Of a DNA stretch of 64,000 bases, positions 30,821-39,312 are shown piece by piece. The notes beneath the pieces were generated by a model. It worked only from the letters and a program-made list of their open reading frames with translations, made no database searches and was not told the origin of the DNA. Numbering within the stretch: the first letter of the stretch is position 1; each line of letters starts with the position of its first letter. The stretch is from the NCBI GenBank assembly GCA_903789595.1, contig CAIFEZ010000011.1, forward strand, positions 44,313 to 108,312. The letters are read 5' to 3'. This DNA is from an uncultured eubacterium 1-6. GTDB lineage: Bacteria > Bacillota > Clostridia > Lachnospirales > Lachnospiraceae. Position numbers and translations under genes: made by a program.

Positions 30821-31090
30821 TTATTCGATGGCGTCATCATCTTCCTCTTCACGCGGGAGAATATTGACCTTGCCCTCATAGAGCTCGTCCACGGCGATGG
30901 AGAGCGGCTTTCTCTCCTTTCCGTTCCGGTCAACGGCGGCGACCTTCGGCTCTGCGCCGTCAATCAGCTGACGAGCGCGCTTGGAGGTCGCAAGGACAAT
31001 GGAATAACGGCTCGTAACAAGCGGCGCCTCCTCCTGGTCCTGCCCCTTGTTAATCTTCTCAATCATTTCCACATAGGAAGGATGTATCAT
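30821..31090 (-). CDS. rpoZ: DNA-directed RNA polymerase omega subunit
   Basis: A small chaperone subunit of RNA polymerase. The 89-residue protein has the omega signature TSRYSIVLATSKRARQLIDGAEP followed by KPLSIAVDELYEGKV and an acidic tail. It overlaps the end of gmk by 4 bp (ATGA), the classic remA-gmk-rpoZ order of Firmicutes. Confidence 0.93.
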   Translation of the reverse strand: MIHPSYVEMIEKINKGQDQEEAPLVTSRYSIVLATSKRARQLIDGAEPKVAAVDRNGKERKPLSIAVDELYEGKVNILPREEEDDDAIE

Positions 31091-31719
31091 TTTCTGTGCT
31101 CCTCTCTCTCTTTCAGCTCTCCGCGGATCTCGCGGATAAATTCCCTCTGGTGAACCGCCTGCAGATGCTGCGCCTGAATCAGCCGGTGAAGCTCATCGAC
31201 GCATTCCTCTACGGTATCATTAACCAGAATATAGTCATAATGTTCCATGCTCTCGGATTCTTCCACCGCCCGGGCCATGCGCTGCCGGATCACATCCGGC
31301 GTCTCTGTACCTCTTCCGGTGAGACGTCTTTCCAGCTCTTCGGCGCTCGGCGGTGTCACGAAGATCAGTACGGTATCGGGACGCTTGGCCTTTACCTTCA
31401 GGGCTCCCTGAATTTCGATTTCCAGAATGACATCCTTTCCCCTGGCCAGCTGCTCATCCACATACGCCGCGGGCGTCCCGTAGGAATGGTTCACATAGCG
31501 TGCATACTCAAGGAAGGCGTCCTCTTCAATCATGCGGGAAAATTCTTCCTCGGTTTTATAGAAATAATCCACGCCGTCTCTCTCGCCCGGTCTCGGGCTT
31601 CGGGTAGTCGCCGATACGGAAAGCGCGTAATTATCGTATTTCTCCAGGAGTCTCTTCATCAGAGTCCCCTTTCCGGACCCGGAAAAACCGGAAAGGATCA
31701 CCAGTATTCCCTTGCTCAT
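31087..31719 (-). CDS. gmk: guanylate kinase
   Basis: Phosphorylates GMP to GDP. The 210-residue protein has the P-loop LSGFSGSGKGTL, the GMP-binding TTRSPRPGERDGVDYFY and the LEIEIQGALKVK block. It overlaps remA by 4 bp (ATGA) upstream and rpoZ by 4 bp downstream. Confidence 0.96.
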   Translation of the reverse strand: MSKGILVILSGFSGSGKGTLMKRLLEKYDNYALSVSATTRSPRPGERDGVDYFYKTEEEFSRMIEEDAFLEYARYVNHSYGTPAAYVDEQLARGKDVILEIEIQGALKVKAKRPDTVLIFVTPPSAEELERRLTGRGTETPDVIRQRMARAVEESESMEHYDYILVNDTVEECVDELHRLIQAQHLQAVHQREFIREIRGELKEREEHRK

Positions 31720-32027
31720 GCCAGATCATCGGTCCTTTCTTCAGATCTATCATCAGATCGTTCTTCAGATAATTCATTGGATAAGTCACTGCCGGCGTTG
31801 AAACGGCGTGTAATCGTCTCCGGCTGCAGGGCAGACAGGAGAATCCTGCCGTCCTCGAGGACCAGGACCGCCTTGGTTTTGCGTCCCTGGCTTGCGTCAA
31901 TCAGAAGTCCGCTGTCCCGCGCGTGCGAGACCATGCGTTTGATCGGCGCGGCCACCGGGCTCGCGACGGCGAGAACCTTGTCGGTATTCACCGCGTTTCC
32001 GAAGCCGATATTGATCAGACGGGCCAT
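31716..32027 (-). CDS. remA: RemA/DUF370 regulator with a repetitive acidic-basic tail
   Basis: RemA is a small DNA-binding protein that activates extracellular-matrix and osmoprotection genes in Bacillus. The core (about residues 1-80) has MARLINIGFGNAVNTDKVLAVASP, APIKRMV and IDASQGRKTKAVLVLEDGRILLSALQPETI. Beyond this it carries about 23 extra residues made of degenerate units SEER/SDDR/SEER/TDD, matching short DNA repeats just before the gmk start. The role in this organism is unknown, but placement next to gmk-rpoZ is conserved. Confidence 0.88.
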   Translation of the reverse strand: MARLINIGFGNAVNTDKVLAVASPVAAPIKRMVSHARDSGLLIDASQGRKTKAVLVLEDGRILLSALQPETITRRFNAGSDLSNELSEERSDDRSEERTDDLA

Positions 32028-32109
32028 GTATACACCTCCGTGTCAGGTACTTTCGAACCTATAGAATTATAGCTTCCAAGTGCAAAAAAAACAACAGAAA
32101 GATGAGCGC

Positions 32110-32997
32110 CTACTCCACGTTCTGGACCTGTTCTCGGATCTTTTCGATGCATGTTTTCAGATCTACACCGGTATTCGAGGTCTCCAGATCGTTCGCCTTG
32201 GACAGAATCGTGTTCGCCTCGCGGTTCATCTCCTGTGCCAGAAAATCCAGCTTTCTTCCGATTCCGGTTCCGACTGCGAGCGTGTCGCGCATATTCCCGA
32301 TATGGCTCTTCAGGCGGACCGTCTCCTCATCGGTGCAGATCTTGTCCGCGAACAGAACCACCTCCGCCGCGATGCGGCTTTCCTCGATCTGGGAATCCTC
32401 GAGCAGCTCCTTTGTCTTCTCTTCCAGGCGCTGCCGGTAGTCGGCAATGATCTGGGGTTCACGTTCGATGACCCTGTCGACATTTGCCTCCAGTTCATCG
32501 AGCTTGGTGAGAAGATCCACGCGGAGATTTTCCCCCTCCAGGTTCCGGGCGTGCCGGAAGCTCTCAGCCGCGTCCCGGATAACCTTCTCCAGATCCTTCC
32601 AGAGTTCCTCCTCGTCCATCTCCTGCTCTTCCATCGTCAGGACGTCCGGGAGATTCATCAGCTTCGAGACGGTGAGATCATTCGGGATCGAGAAGAACCG
32701 CTCGATCTCTTCCGCACAGTCTACATACTGCTTCGCGAGCTCCGGGTGATATTTCAGAGTCGCGTTTCCCTCTGTGAAATCCTCATAGGTGATAAAAATA
32801 TCAATCTTGCCCCTCTGTGCATATTCTTTGATCAGCGCACGAATCTTTGACTCAAATACGCTGAACTTTTTCGGGGCCTTAACATTCAGCTCAAGAAAAC
32901 GGTGGTTGACCGATTTCAGCTCCACGCTGATCTTCCGGCGCTCATCCTGTGCTTCCGCGCGGCCGAAGCCGGTCATGCTGTATATTTTATCGGACAT
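32110..32997 (-). CDS. yicC: YicC family endoribonuclease-like protein
   Basis: YicC proteins are linked to stress survival, and E. coli YicC has been reported to act in RNA decay. The 295-residue protein starts IYSMTGFGRAEA, has VELKSVNHRFLELNVKAP and RGKIDIFITYED, and ends with the DUF1732 block KLDFLAQEMNREANTILSKANDLE. ATG 32997, with GAGAGG 8 nt upstream, is preferred over the frame start at 33060. It precedes remA-gmk-rpoZ, the standard order. Confidence 0.93.
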   Translation of the reverse strand: MSDKIYSMTGFGRAEAQDERRKISVELKSVNHRFLELNVKAPKKFSVFESKIRALIKEYAQRGKIDIFITYEDFTEGNATLKYHPELAKQYVDCAEEIERFFSIPNDLTVSKLMNLPDVLTMEEQEMDEEELWKDLEKVIRDAAESFRHARNLEGENLRVDLLTKLDELEANVDRVIEREPQIIADYRQRLEEKTKELLEDSQIEESRIAAEVVLFADKICTDEETVRLKSHIGNMRDTLAVGTGIGRKLDFLAQEMNREANTILSKANDLETSNTGVDLKTCIEKIREQVQNVE

Positions 32998-33101
32998 ATT
33001 GTATACCTCTCGGGCAGCCTGTCTCTCAGGCCGCACCTCTGTCTGAACACACAAATACATGTTAAGTATAAGTCAATTTCCTTGGCTGTGTCAAATTGTA
33101 T

Positions 33102-34001
33102 TCAGGCTTCTTCAATGTATCGGTTCAGCATATTCAGAACCCTCTTCTTGTCAGCGCTCCACAGCGGCGCCACAAGAAGCTTTTTCGGTCCGTCTCCGGT
33201 CAGGCGGTGAATCACGGCATCTTCCGGCAGGATCTTCAGGCATTTCACAACGAGTCTGCAGTACTCCTCCATTGTGAAGACCGGAAAGGGCCGTTCCTGA
33301 TACTCTTCTGCCAGACGGGTCCCTTTCAGAATGTGGAGAAGCTGCAGCTTCACGCCGTCCGGATGCGGATCGAGGGACGCCAGGTAGCGGACGGTCTGCA
33401 GCATCATCTCCTCCGTCTCCCGGGGAAGACCGAGGATGACATGGACAATCACGGTGAGACCCGCCTGCTTCAGACGGTGGTAAGCGTCCTCGAATACCGG
33501 GAGGGAATACCCTCGGTGAATACGGCACGCGGTTTCCTCGTGAATGGTCTGAAGACCGAGTTCGACCCAGACCGGCTTACGCTCATTCAGCCGTTTCAGC
33601 ATGGATATCTTGTCGTCCTCGAGGCAGTCCGGTCTTGTACCGATCGACAGGCCGACGATCTCAGGCTGATCCTCGGCTTCCGAAAAAATATGTTCCAGTC
33701 TTCCGGTGTCTCCGTAAGTATTGGTAAAGGACTGGAAGTATGCGATAAACCTTCGGTCTTTCATCGCCAGACTCTTCGGAAGCTTCGGGTCGATTCTCCT
33801 TCGTGCCTCCGCGATCTGCTCAGCGGCAGGGGCAGGACGTGCCGCAAAATCCCCGGAACCGCCTTCCGAACAGAAGGTGCATCCGCCGAATCCCAGGCTT
33901 CCGTCCCTGTTCGGGCAGGTACATCCCGCGGAAAGGGACAGCTTATAGATTTTCTGGCCGTACTTCTTTTTTAATTCATCTGAAATCCGCCGTATTTTCA
34001 T
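33102..34001 (-). CDS. TIGR01212-type radical SAM protein (YhcC-like)
   Basis: Function unknown; the family is a conserved radical SAM group (YhcC/TIGR01212). The 299-residue protein begins MKIRRISDELKKKYGQKIYKLSLSAG and continues CTCPNRDG...GGCTFCSEGG, giving the unusual long cysteine spacing of this family. It also has VGLSIGTRPDCLEDD and VWVELGLQTIHEETA. ATG 34001 follows GGAGCAGT. An in-frame start at 34061 would read into a duplicated upstream segment. Confidence 0.85.
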   Translation of the reverse strand: MKIRRISDELKKKYGQKIYKLSLSAGCTCPNRDGSLGFGGCTFCSEGGSGDFAARPAPAAEQIAEARRRIDPKLPKSLAMKDRRFIAYFQSFTNTYGDTGRLEHIFSEAEDQPEIVGLSIGTRPDCLEDDKISMLKRLNERKPVWVELGLQTIHEETACRIHRGYSLPVFEDAYHRLKQAGLTVIVHVILGLPRETEEMMLQTVRYLASLDPHPDGVKLQLLHILKGTRLAEEYQERPFPVFTMEEYCRLVVKCLKILPEDAVIHRLTGDGPKKLLVAPLWSADKKRVLNMLNRYIEEA

Positions 34002-34083
34002 CACTGCTCCACATGTGAAACCGCTGTGCCTTCCCTGCTGTTTCGTGCATTTGAAATCCAAGGTACTTTCATTGGCACTTTGT

Positions 34084-34250
34084 ATCTGAAATCCGCTGTA
34101 CGTTCATCACTGTCTCACATCTGAAATATGCCTTATCCTTGTAAACATCCCGCAGTATTTCCGCCTGCCGTTTTTTGTTTCCGATATTTACAGTTATGAC
34201 CTGTCATCGGTTATTTACGGTTACGGCCTGTCAGCAGTTATTTTCAGCTG
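34084..34250 (-). repeat. duplicated gene-start segment and short tandem repeats
   Basis: 34084-34127 is a decayed duplicate of the radical SAM gene's own start region (33978-34018): both contain CAGTGATGAA and CGGATTTCAGAT in the minus orientation. From about 34178 to 34250 a unit of roughly 28 bp (TATTTAC-GTTA-G-CCTGTCA) repeats imperfectly two to three times. No gene is seen in this 261-bp gap. Confidence 0.5.
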
Positions 34251-34262
34251 CGGTGCGTGCAT

Positions 34263-36752
34263 TTACCGGGAGAACCGCTCCGAGAGACGGTCCTTCAGCC
34301 GGTTGTATCCGATGTTCACAAGCCTCGTGAGGCGGATCAGATACCGGAGAATCGGCTCCGTCGTGATCGAGAAGACCACGAACAGCATGATGCATCTCAT
34401 CGACATTCCCGTGATTCCGAAGAAGGAATGGAAGAAAATCAGAGACAGCGTCATGCCGGCCACGCAGATCAGCCAGATCGCTGTTTTGAAGCGGTCCATC
34501 GGCTTGATGATATGGAACAGGATCATGAATCCGACGATCGACATCAGGATCGCGCAGGCTGTCGAAATATCCACCGAGCTCACATCGAAGACCTCACCGA
34601 AGACGACCAGACTCGCCACGACGACGAAGTCGGTGAGCGCCGCAGGCATGGCCTTCAGAAGGACATTGTTCATGTATTTCCCGTGAATCAGTGTGTGATC
34701 CGGTATCTGCGACATCAGGAATCCCGGCAGACCGATGGTGAACATGCTGATCAGAGAAATCTGCGACGGCCTCAGCGGATAGGTGAAGCCGGCGATGATG
34801 GAGAAGACCGCGAGCAGCAGGGAAAAAATATTCTTCACAAGGAAGAGACTTCCGGACCGCTCCATGTTGTTGACGACCTGCCGGCCCTCCATGACGATTT
34901 CTGGCATATGCGCAAAGTCATTGTCGAGAAGCACGAGCTGAGAAGCCTGTGCCGCGGCGTCGGAGCCTGCGGCCATGGCGACGGAACAGTCCGCGTCCTT
35001 CAGGGCAAGCACGTCGTTGACACCGTCGCCGGTCATCGCTACAGTACGCCCGTGCGCCTTCAGCGCGTGGACAAATTCCCGCTTCTGGTTCGGCGTCACG
35101 CGTCCGAAGACCGTATAACGCGTCACGGCGTCATAGATATCCTCCTTCGTTTTCAGCGTCGTCGCATCGATGTACAGGTCGGAATTCGCGATTCCTGCCT
35201 GCTTGGCGACCTCTGATACCGTCACCGGATTGTCTCCGGAGATGACCTTGACCTCGACATTCTGTCGATGGAAGAATTTGAAGGTCTTGTCCGCATCCTT
35301 CCGGATCTTATTCTTCACGACCACAAGGCAAAGGGCGGTGACCTTTCCGGTCAGTTCATTTCCGTCCGGCGTTCCCTGATATTTTCCGAACACGAGTACC
35401 CGGTAGCCCTTCCGGCTCTGCTCTTCTATGGTGTCCTGATAGAGACGGTAGTCTTCCTTCAGGACAAATTCCGGCGCGCCGAGCACATACGCGCCGCTCT
35501 GGAATGTGACACTGGAATACTTCCAGGCGGACGAGAATCCGGTTACGGCGAGCGGACGCGCGCCCGAGGTGCTGGTGAAATGATCCTTCATCGCCTGCAT
35601 CGTGATGTTGTCCGCCTTCTGCGCCGCGGAAAAATCGCTTAGCAGCTCTTCGATTGCCGGGATCGAGGCATCCTCCTCGTACGGAGGAAGCGTGATCACG
35701 TCCTCAATCAGCATCTTGTTCTCCGTGATGGTTCCGGTCTTGTCGACGCAGAGCACATTGACTCTCGCAAGCGTTTCGATACATTTCATATCGTGGACGA
35801 GAACCTTTTTCAGAGCCAGTCTTCCGGTGCTGACCGCGAGGGTGACGCTGGAGAGCAGGTACAGGCCTTCCGGGATCATTCCGATCACGGCGGCGACCAT
35901 GGATGTGATGCTCTCCTGAAGCTCAAGTCCCTGCTGCCAGTAGGACTGGTAGAACAGCAGAATTCCGATCGGGACGATGCTGACGCCGGCGATCACGACA
36001 ATCCGGTTCAGTGACCGGATCATCTCCGACTGCTCCCCCTCGCGGGCAGCCTTCGCCTGTGTCGTCAGCTTGTTGATATAGGAATCCTCGCCGATTTTCT
36101 CAAGTCTGGCGTAGCAGCTTCCGGACACAATGAAGGATCCGGACATCAGCTTGTCGCCCGGCTTCTTCGAGATCTCGTCTGATTCACCGGTCAGCAGAGA
36201 TTCGTTGACCTTGACCTGTCCGTCCACGACGACGGCGTCGGCCGGGATCTGGTTCCCGGCGGAAAAAATAACGATGTCATCGAGAACCAGTTTTTCCGCA
36301 GGAATGGTCTGGATCTTTCCCGAGCGCACAACCTTTGCCTTCGGCGCGTTCAGAACATTCAGCTTGTCCAGTGTATTCTTTGCGGCGATCTCCTGTACGA
36401 TGCCGATCATCGCATTGGCGATGATGATCGGCAGAAAGGACAGATCGCGGTAGGAACCGGCGATGATCAGCAGAACCGAAAGAAGCAGGAATATTCCGTT
36501 GAAGTATGTCAGGGTGTTCCCCTTGATGATCTGTCCCACCGTTTTCGAGGGCGGAGCGACAGACCGGTTGTCCCAGCCGTGTCTGGTGTATTCCGCGACC
36601 TGCTCCTTCGTCAGCCCGGTCTGGATGTCCGCCATATAGCGATGCTTGAGTTTCGTCCGAACCGGCTGATCAAAGCTGATATTTGCTGCCGCCTTTCTTC
36701 TTTTTCTTCCCCTCCCGGAGGAAGACGAGGGCGATTTTTTTGTGTCTGACAT
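34263..36752 (-). CDS. CtpE-like cation-transporting P-type ATPase
   Basis: An ion-pumping ATPase of 829 residues. It has a Ser/Lys/Arg-rich N-terminus, GLTKEQVAEYTRHG, two membrane segments, an actuator domain with VNESLLTGESDEI, an ion-site motif in the fourth segment (IGMIPEGLYLL), the phosphorylation site DKTGTIT and hinge MTGDGVNDVLALKDADCSVAM. Six C-terminal membrane segments follow. The PEGL motif and overall layout resemble mycobacterial CtpE and related cation ATPases; CtpE has been described as a calcium importer. No heavy-metal-binding Cys motif is visible. The substrate (Ca2+ or other) is an inference. Confidence 0.85.
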   Translation of the reverse strand: MSDTKKSPSSSSGRGRKRRKAAANISFDQPVRTKLKHRYMADIQTGLTKEQVAEYTRHGWDNRSVAPPSKTVGQIIKGNTLTYFNGIFLLLSVLLIIAGSYRDLSFLPIIIANAMIGIVQEIAAKNTLDKLNVLNAPKAKVVRSGKIQTIPAEKLVLDDIVIFSAGNQIPADAVVVDGQVKVNESLLTGESDEISKKPGDKLMSGSFIVSGSCYARLEKIGEDSYINKLTTQAKAAREGEQSEMIRSLNRIVVIAGVSIVPIGILLFYQSYWQQGLELQESITSMVAAVIGMIPEGLYLLSSVTLAVSTGRLALKKVLVHDMKCIETLARVNVLCVDKTGTITENKMLIEDVITLPPYEEDASIPAIEELLSDFSAAQKADNITMQAMKDHFTSTSGARPLAVTGFSSAWKYSSVTFQSGAYVLGAPEFVLKEDYRLYQDTIEEQSRKGYRVLVFGKYQGTPDGNELTGKVTALCLVVVKNKIRKDADKTFKFFHRQNVEVKVISGDNPVTVSEVAKQAGIANSDLYIDATTLKTKEDIYDAVTRYTVFGRVTPNQKREFVHALKAHGRTVAMTGDGVNDVLALKDADCSVAMAAGSDAAAQASQLVLLDNDFAHMPEIVMEGRQVVNNMERSGSLFLVKNIFSLLLAVFSIIAGFTYPLRPSQISLISMFTIGLPGFLMSQIPDHTLIHGKYMNNVLLKAMPAALTDFVVVASLVVFGEVFDVSSVDISTACAILMSIVGFMILFHIIKPMDRFKTAIWLICVAGMTLSLIFFHSFFGITGMSMRCIMLFVVFSITTEPILRYLIRLTRLVNIGYNRLKDRLSERFSR

Positions 36753-36779
36753 TCATATCCCCTTATTAAAACCCGAATC

Positions 36780-36910
36780 AATGATGATACGTATCTGTTC
36801 AGCACCCAACCCCGGGAACCTGCAGTTCTCTCTGTGTGCGGAATCATTATCTATATTATCTGCATGGTCTGAAATATTTCCATTATTATCTGCATAATTC
36901 GGAATATTAC
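36780..36910 (-). repeat. about 30-bp direct repeats between rqcH and the P-type ATPase gene
   Basis: ATTATCTGCAT followed 5-6 nt later by a GAAATATT/GGAATATT block occurs twice in tandem at about 36859-36918, with a further partial copy just before. The 172-bp intergene contains no gene. Confidence 0.45.
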
Positions 36911-36924
36911 CACTCCCCCGCCAG

Positions 36925-38664
36925 CTACACTTCACGGAGACCTGAAATGTCCGGCTCTGCCATGAGGGAGTAGTTCGTGTGATACAGGACAAATCCGGGC
37001 CTCGCTCCGTTCGGCTTGTGAAGGTTCTTCCGAAGGGTGTAATCGATCTCCACCTTTGGCGCGCTTTTGGCCTTGGAGTAGTAAGCGGCAAGCCTTCCCG
37101 CCTCCTCGAAGGTGTGGTCCGGAAGCTCCTTCCCGTTTGTCTTTACAATCACATGAGAGCCCGGAATGTCGTTCGCGTGGAACCACCAGTCGTTTCCGGA
37201 GGCAATTTTAAAGGTGACCATTTCGTTCTGAAAATTATTCTTCCCGACGTACATGTCAAAGCCGTCGGAGGACAGATAATGCAGAGGCTGCGCTGCCTCC
37301 TGCCTTTTCTTTCTTCCGGAGGGTCCGTGATGCCGGAGATATCCGTAGTCCTCCAGCTCCTGGCGGATCTCCTGCAGATCCTTCTCGTCCCGGGCGATTT
37401 CAAGCGACGTCGCGATGCTCTCGAGATGCTCCACATCCGCTTCGGTGCCCTTGATGCGCTCCTCCAGAGCTTCCGCCGTGCGCTTGAGCTTGTTGTACCG
37501 GTCAAAATATTTCTTCGCGTTCTGTGCGGGAGTCATCGTCGGATCCAGCGGAACCGTGGTCAGTTCGTTGTTGTAATAATTGACCGCCTTCAGTTCCTTT
37601 GCTCCGGGCTCCAGGCTGTACCCGTAGGTATTCAGCAGCTCTCCGAAGATCCGGTATTTCTCGCGCTTTTCGGTATCATGCATCTGCTTTTCCTGCAGCT
37701 GCAGTGTGCGTCCGCTCCGCTCCAGACTTGTCTGGACGACCTTTCGGAGATCGATGGATCGCTGACGGATTCTGGTCCGGAGCTCCTTCTCCGCATAATA
37801 CTGCTCGAGCAGTGACGAAATGGTGTCATAGCTTTCTTTCCTTAGATTTCCGTACTGCGTCATCGGAACGGAGGCGTACTCGAACGGATCCTTACCTTTA
37901 TAATAGATCGAGGGTTCGAAATTTTCGTTCTTCACATCCTCCATCATCCGCGAGAAGGTGTGATACAGATGCACGCGTTCGGCTTCCTGAAGCCCGGATG
38001 ATGGAGCGTCGCTGTCGATGCCGGCCCGGAAACAGATCTCCTCGGCCATGACAGGCGAGATGCCGCGGAGACCGCCGTAAATTGCCTTCATAACGGGCGC
38101 GTCCTTTGAAAAAACGATGCTGCCGAAGTCCTCTTCGCTGATATCCAGGGGATCTTTTTTGTTCTGCGTCTCCGGGATAAAGTAGTCCCTTCCGGGCAGA
38201 ACCTCGCGGACAGAACTGACATTGAAGGATACCCGCTTAATGGAGTCTACAATTTTGTTCTCGTCGCTGATCAGAATGATGTTGCTGTGCTTTCCCATCA
38301 GCTCGATCACCAGGCGCCAGCTCCGGAGATCTCCGAGCTCATCTCTGTGCCGGACGTTCAGGGAGAGAACCCTCTCCAGCCCCGGCTGTGTGACGGACTC
38401 CAGAAGGCCTCCCGCCAGGTGCTTCCGCAGCAGCATGCAGTAATTCGGTGCGTTCATCGGCGCCTGCTTCCCGGAGGACGCGATGTAGACCAGCGGCAGA
38501 GATGCGCTTGCCGACAGCAGGAGCCGGTAAGTCTTCGCGTTGTTTTTCACCGTGAAAATCAGCTCGTCCGGCTCCGGCTGTATGATCTTGGATATGTGTC
38601 CGCCCGCAAGCGTGTGATTCAGCTCGGAGCGGATATTGGATATTGTGATGCCGTCTAATGCCAT
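36925..38664 (-). CDS. rqcH: RqcH / NFACT family ribosome quality control factor
   Basis: RqcH binds split 50S subunits carrying stalled nascent chains and recruits tRNA-Ala to add C-terminal Ala tails. The 579-residue protein has the N-terminal NFACT-N domain (MALDGITISNIRSELNHTLAGGHISKI), a central coiled coil (about 270-430) and the C-terminal NFACT-R (DUF814) domain with GNDWWFHANDIPGSHVIV. Older annotation calls it fibronectin-binding protein. It pairs functionally with RlmH, YbeY and ABC-F here but not in one operon. Confidence 0.92.
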   Translation of the reverse strand: MALDGITISNIRSELNHTLAGGHISKIIQPEPDELIFTVKNNAKTYRLLLSASASLPLVYIASSGKQAPMNAPNYCMLLRKHLAGGLLESVTQPGLERVLSLNVRHRDELGDLRSWRLVIELMGKHSNIILISDENKIVDSIKRVSFNVSSVREVLPGRDYFIPETQNKKDPLDISEEDFGSIVFSKDAPVMKAIYGGLRGISPVMAEEICFRAGIDSDAPSSGLQEAERVHLYHTFSRMMEDVKNENFEPSIYYKGKDPFEYASVPMTQYGNLRKESYDTISSLLEQYYAEKELRTRIRQRSIDLRKVVQTSLERSGRTLQLQEKQMHDTEKREKYRIFGELLNTYGYSLEPGAKELKAVNYYNNELTTVPLDPTMTPAQNAKKYFDRYNKLKRTAEALEERIKGTEADVEHLESIATSLEIARDEKDLQEIRQELEDYGYLRHHGPSGRKKRQEAAQPLHYLSSDGFDMYVGKNNFQNEMVTFKIASGNDWWFHANDIPGSHVIVKTNGKELPDHTFEEAGRLAAYYSKAKSAPKVEIDYTLRKNLHKPNGARPGFVLYHTNYSLMAEPDISGLREV

Positions 38665-38828
38665 ATCAATTCCTCAAAATTCCTTCAGTCAATCTGTATG
38701 GGACGACTGTTGAAAACCGCAACCCATGCGGTGTGGGTCATGACTGTTGAAAACTGCAATCACATTATACACAACAAATACAGGAAATCCAACCACTTCC
38801 CGGAAAGACGCTCGCCCCACACGAATAC

Positions 38829-39159
38829 TGTTCACACCCAACTTTACACGGCAAGGATTTTACAGTCCTGTTGCCGTTCGCAAACTGGCTGTAGTAAAGT
38901 TTTATCCTGGTTTTATGAAGCCGCGGAACTCCTCAGGCGCGAGCGCCTTCGTCAAACTGCAAATCGACTAGGCTCATTTCATTCGCCAAGGGATTTGTAT
39001 GCGTCGCACGTAAGCGGCCGCAAGCGCCCGCTAAGTGCTCATCGCAAAGTCCTCGCTATCCGGTTCATGAAGAATTCACGGATAAAACTTTAAACAGCCA
39101 GTAATGCTCCGGCAAAGGGATTGTAAAATCTTTGCCGCTTTAGTGGCGCATGAACAGTA
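38829..39159 (-). repeat. fold-back dispersed element, copy 3, inserted in another repeat
   Basis: 331 bp from TGTTCACACCC to GCATGAACAGTA, with the same self-complementary arms as copies 1-2 plus about 88 bp extra in the middle (around 38955-39045). It is bordered by ACGAATAC (38821-38828) and ACAAATAC (39160-39167), an 8-bp flanking repeat with one mismatch. Outside these lie the two halves of the short repeat seen intact at 22064-22113. The 648-bp gap (38665-39312) holds this, the terminator at 39215 and no gene. Confidence 0.8.
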
Positions 39160-39214
39160 ACAAATACTTCGCATTCGGCTGCGGCTCACAGTTCGCGTAA
39201 ATTAAAAAAGAGAC

Positions 39215-39258
39215 CGCAGATGAACGGCCCCATAAAAGTTCATGGCGGTTCATCTGCG
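39215..39258 (-). terminator. terminator of the biotin decarboxylase operon
   Basis: An 11-bp perfect stem (CGCAGATGAAC / GTTCATCTGCG) lies 54 bp past the last gene of the operon, followed on the minus strand by GTCTCTTTTTT. Confidence 0.85.
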
Positions 39259-39312
39259 ATCCTTTTGCTTTCATTTTCGATGCCTGACGGGCATGCCAGC
39301 CCGGGATGTCTG

